Made by a program: the position numbers and the translations under genes. A model generated the notes under the pieces. The model had not been told where the DNA came from, did no database searches, and saw nothing but the letters and a program-made list of their open reading frames with translations. From UBA2040 sp002384725 (lineage in GTDB: Bacteria > Bacteroidota > Bacteroidia > Flavobacteriales_D > Crocinitomicaceae), in NCBI GenBank assembly GCA_963926475.1, contig CAWUXE010000009.1, forward strand, positions 31,490-95,489: 64,000 nt of DNA, given 5' to 3'. Below, piece after piece: positions 61,919 through 64,000 of this stretch; position 1 is the stretch's first letter, and each line of letters begins with the position of its first letter.

Positions 61919-62126
61919 GCGATCAAATTTAAAGAAACGTTCTTGTTTGAACCTTTTAATCACTTACCTGTTATGTTTAAGTATACTGCGAAAAAACTAA
62001 ACAAGGGGATATCTATTCAATAAAATAAAACCTAGATTGTACTTATAGCTCAAACAATGAAGAATCTCTTCATTCCATTGATAAACAGACACTTAATCCA
62101 CCAAGGACAAATTAAAAAAAATAAGT

Positions 62127-64000
62127 ATGGTATTAAAGATTGCGATCACATCAATCCTAATATTTTCAATTTTCAATGCGAATGCTCAAAATGGCTATGG
62201 AAATAAAGAAACGACATGGTCAGCTGATGCATTTGATTATTGGTTTACTGATGTTAGTGAACAAAATCTGCCATATGGTATTTCAGAAGCTGTATTGTTT
62301 TCTAGTTCGACACGGCTTGGACAACTGCTATTTACAAAAAGTGGGATAACGATTCTAAATCCACGTCGATTAACAGAAGAGCATCAAGATTTGAGTAAAA
62401 TTGATGAGGGTGGAGAAAATAAAATATATGATGATCTAAACCCTTTGAAATATGAATTCCTGTTTATTAATTCTAGTCAAGATGCAGAGCTCATAGGCAG
62501 TCTAAAGTGTTCGCATTATAGTGTATTTGGACGAACTAAACTTAGCAATTACAACAATCTTGTTTATCGCGGCATATATCCGAACATCGACATTATCTTT
62601 TCCCTGCCTGAAACTGGTGGATTAAAATATGATATTATTGTTCATCCAGGTGGAAATATTGAGGATGTCCAAATCATGCATAAAGACAGTAAACTGGATA
62701 TAAAAAAAGAGGGCAATCTAAATATTCAAACTGAAGGCTACTTGCTCACAGATAAAGCTCCAACAGCTTTTGATTCAGATGACATACCGGTAGCCGTTTC
62801 TTTTGAGTTAAAGAATAACTTAGTTTCTTTCGAAACTGAACCATACGACAAGAGTAAGACACTTATTATTGATCCTGTCATTGATTTTTCTCCAGATTCA
62901 TCTTTTGTTTCAGGCAGCGGAACATTTTACCCGTTGAAGCCTATGTTTAGGAATATCAATTTTGACATGTTCGGCAATCTTTATTGTTCAGTGGATAGAG
63001 CCCAGAATTTTGGTAATGACTTTATTTATCGGAAGTATTCGCCAAATGGTGTGTTATTATGGTCAAATAATACTTTTGTTTTATATATCAAAATTTCTGA
63101 TGTCACAGTTAATCCACAAACGGGAACTTCTTACGCAGTAACTGGCGATTTAGTATCAATTGATAGCAATGGACTTACAATTGCAAGCGTAAATAATAAT
63201 GTATATTCAGAATTGTCAGTGAGATACGACCCTTGTTTGGATACGGTTGTTATGGGCTTGGGAGGTTGCAATCCTGGCCCTATCCCTGTTGATAATGATG
63301 TTGTAGTCTTTAGTCCTAATCTTTTGACCGGGGTATCAAATAATATTAATTTATTACCGTGTTTATTTTATCAGCAAGGGTCCAGTGCTTTAACATTAGA
63401 TCCTGAAGGGGGCGACGCTTATTTTGTAATGAATACAGCAACCATCGGACCAGGTCTTATTTACAAAATGAATTATGGGCAAGTTGGTGTTTCTCCTTCC
63501 CTAACATGGCAAAATTTATCTTTGAGTAGTGCATATCCCGGAGGAGCAAGTTCTGATGTTTTAACTTGTGGAAGAAATTACCTTTACTATTTTGATGGTT
63601 CTGCGATTGAAAAAAGAAACAAGAATACAGGAGCGCTTTTGAATACTCTTACAATCAATGTAAATAGTCCAATTCTATTGAGCGCCAATGTATTTAATGC
63701 TGCTGTCAATTCATTTGTCAATGTGTCTCCGCATGGAATTGATCTTGATCTATGCGGTAACGTTTATGTTGGGCAATCGCAAGCTGTAAAAGTATATGAT
63801 TCAAATTTAAATTTTTTAACTCAGTATCTCACAACTAGCTTAGATACTATTCTGGATATCCAAATACATGAAGATCAACTGGCAGTTGGTGGGTTTAACT
63901 ATTTGGAAGTTTTTACGCTACCTTATTTTTCAGGAACTAATAATAATATTACCTTGAGTACAATTCCAGATAACTGTGCTTTATGCATCGGATCAGCCGC
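62127..64000 (+). CDS. Large exported protein, C-terminus cut by window edge
   Basis: An open frame of 624 codons from ATG 62127 to the window end. The signal peptide ends at NANAQ. The first 270 residues resemble the N-terminal domain found in many Bacteroidota surface proteins with SBBP-like or gliding-type tails (DUF7948-like from memory): YGISEAVLFSSS, NNLVYRGIYPNIDIIFSLPE, LKYDIIVHPGG, KTLIIDPVIDFSP. The rest looks like a beta-propeller-like repeat region. The gene end lies beyond the window. A secreted T9SS substrate is likely. Confidence 0.75.
   Translation, partial: MVLKIAITSILIFSIFNANAQNGYGNKETTWSADAFDYWFTDVSEQNLPYGISEAVLFSSSTRLGQLLFTKSGITILNPRRLTEEHQDLSKIDEGGENKIYDDLNPLKYEFLFINSSQDAELIGSLKCSHYSVFGRTKLSNYNNLVYRGIYPNIDIIFSLPETGGLKYDIIVHPGGNIEDVQIMHKDSKLDIKKEGNLNIQTEGYLLTDKAPTAFDSDDIPVAVSFELKNNLVSFETEPYDKSKTLIIDPVIDFSPDSSFVSGSGTFYPLKPMFRNINFDMFGNLYCSVDRAQNFGNDFIYRKYSPNGVLLWSNNTFVLYIKISDVTVNPQTGTSYAVTGDLVSIDSNGLTIASVNNNVYSELSVRYDPCLDTVVMGLGGCNPGPIPVDNDVVVFSPNLLTGVSNNINLLPCLFYQQGSSALTLDPEGGDAYFVMNTATIGPGLIYKMNYGQVGVSPSLTWQNLSLSSAYPGGASSDVLTCGRNYLYYFDGSAIEKRNKNTGALLNTLTINVNSPILLSANVFNAAVNSFVNVSPHGIDLDLCGNVYVGQSQAVKVYDSNLNFLTQYLTTSLDTILDIQIHEDQLAVGGFNYLEVFTLPYFSGTNNNITLSTIPDNCALCIGSA

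Overview
This 64 kb window is a chromosomal stretch of an AT-rich Bacteroidota bacterium, most likely a member of Flavobacteriales (a Fluviicola/Crocinitomicaceae-like lineage is my guess from recalled families, not a computed placement). The reasons are the type IX secretion (T9SS) C-terminal sorting domains, gliding-motility-type C-terminal domains, Bacteroidota-only families (DUF4837, DUF6029, DUF6495, DUF6341, the LETM1-related biofilm-associated protein, DUF5723-OmpA) and promoters of the Bacteroidota type (TTTG, about 20 bases, TAnnTTTG). No phage, insertion sequence, CRISPR array, rRNA or toxin-antitoxin pair was seen. One tRNA gene, tRNA-Asn, is present.

Layout. 1-4.5 kb: a partial SCO-type copper/thiol protein, an M42 aminopeptidase and a secreted M36 metalloprotease. 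4.7-12.9 kb: radA, then a leftward run tatA-gatA-lytic transglycosylase-DUF4837 lipoprotein-two glycosyltransferases-UbiA-like membrane protein. 13-17.9 kb: the translation/transcription cluster rimP-nusA-infB, with a terminator-like hairpin in its leader. 17.9-22.4 kb: a decay zone with an internally deleted DUF5723-OmpA gene, an intact DUF3109 gene, and two genes that each carry one in-frame stop. 22.4-28.2 kb: miaE and the ATP synthase operon atpB-E-F-H-A-G (atpD and atpC are not here). 28.3-36.1 kb: M1 aminopeptidase lipoprotein, orphan biotinyl carrier protein, Omp28-like lipoprotein, DUF6029 barrel, TlpA-like thioredoxin and a T9SS protein. 36.1-43.6 kb: cysQ, a RemB-like remnant, a DEAD-box helicase, a T9SS-tail remnant, three tandem SSB paralogues, a large T9SS protein with an Omp28/thioredoxin motif, a 40-residue lipoprotein and a CBS-domain remnant. 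43.6-52.3 kb: a gliding-type surface protein, ribE, metF, ispD, a DUF6341-like protein, bestrophin, an FAD amine oxidase and tRNA-Asn. 52.4-64 kb: a fourth SSB, the LETM1-related protein, a lamin-tail surface protein, asd, a suppressor-of-fused domain protein paired with DUF6495, dxr, a DUF2891 lipoprotein and the start of a large exported protein.

Most of the window is housekeeping and ordinary. Four things stand out. Damaged genes, nearly all for surface or exported proteins, are scattered between intact housekeeping genes. At least eight genes have a TAnnTTTG-like box only 4-6 bases before the start codon, which predicts leaderless mRNAs. The rimP-nusA-infB leader looks like an attenuator. 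Three different small SSB proteins lie in a row, and none of them has the usual acidic C-terminal tip. I found no clearly new multi-gene defence or mobile system.
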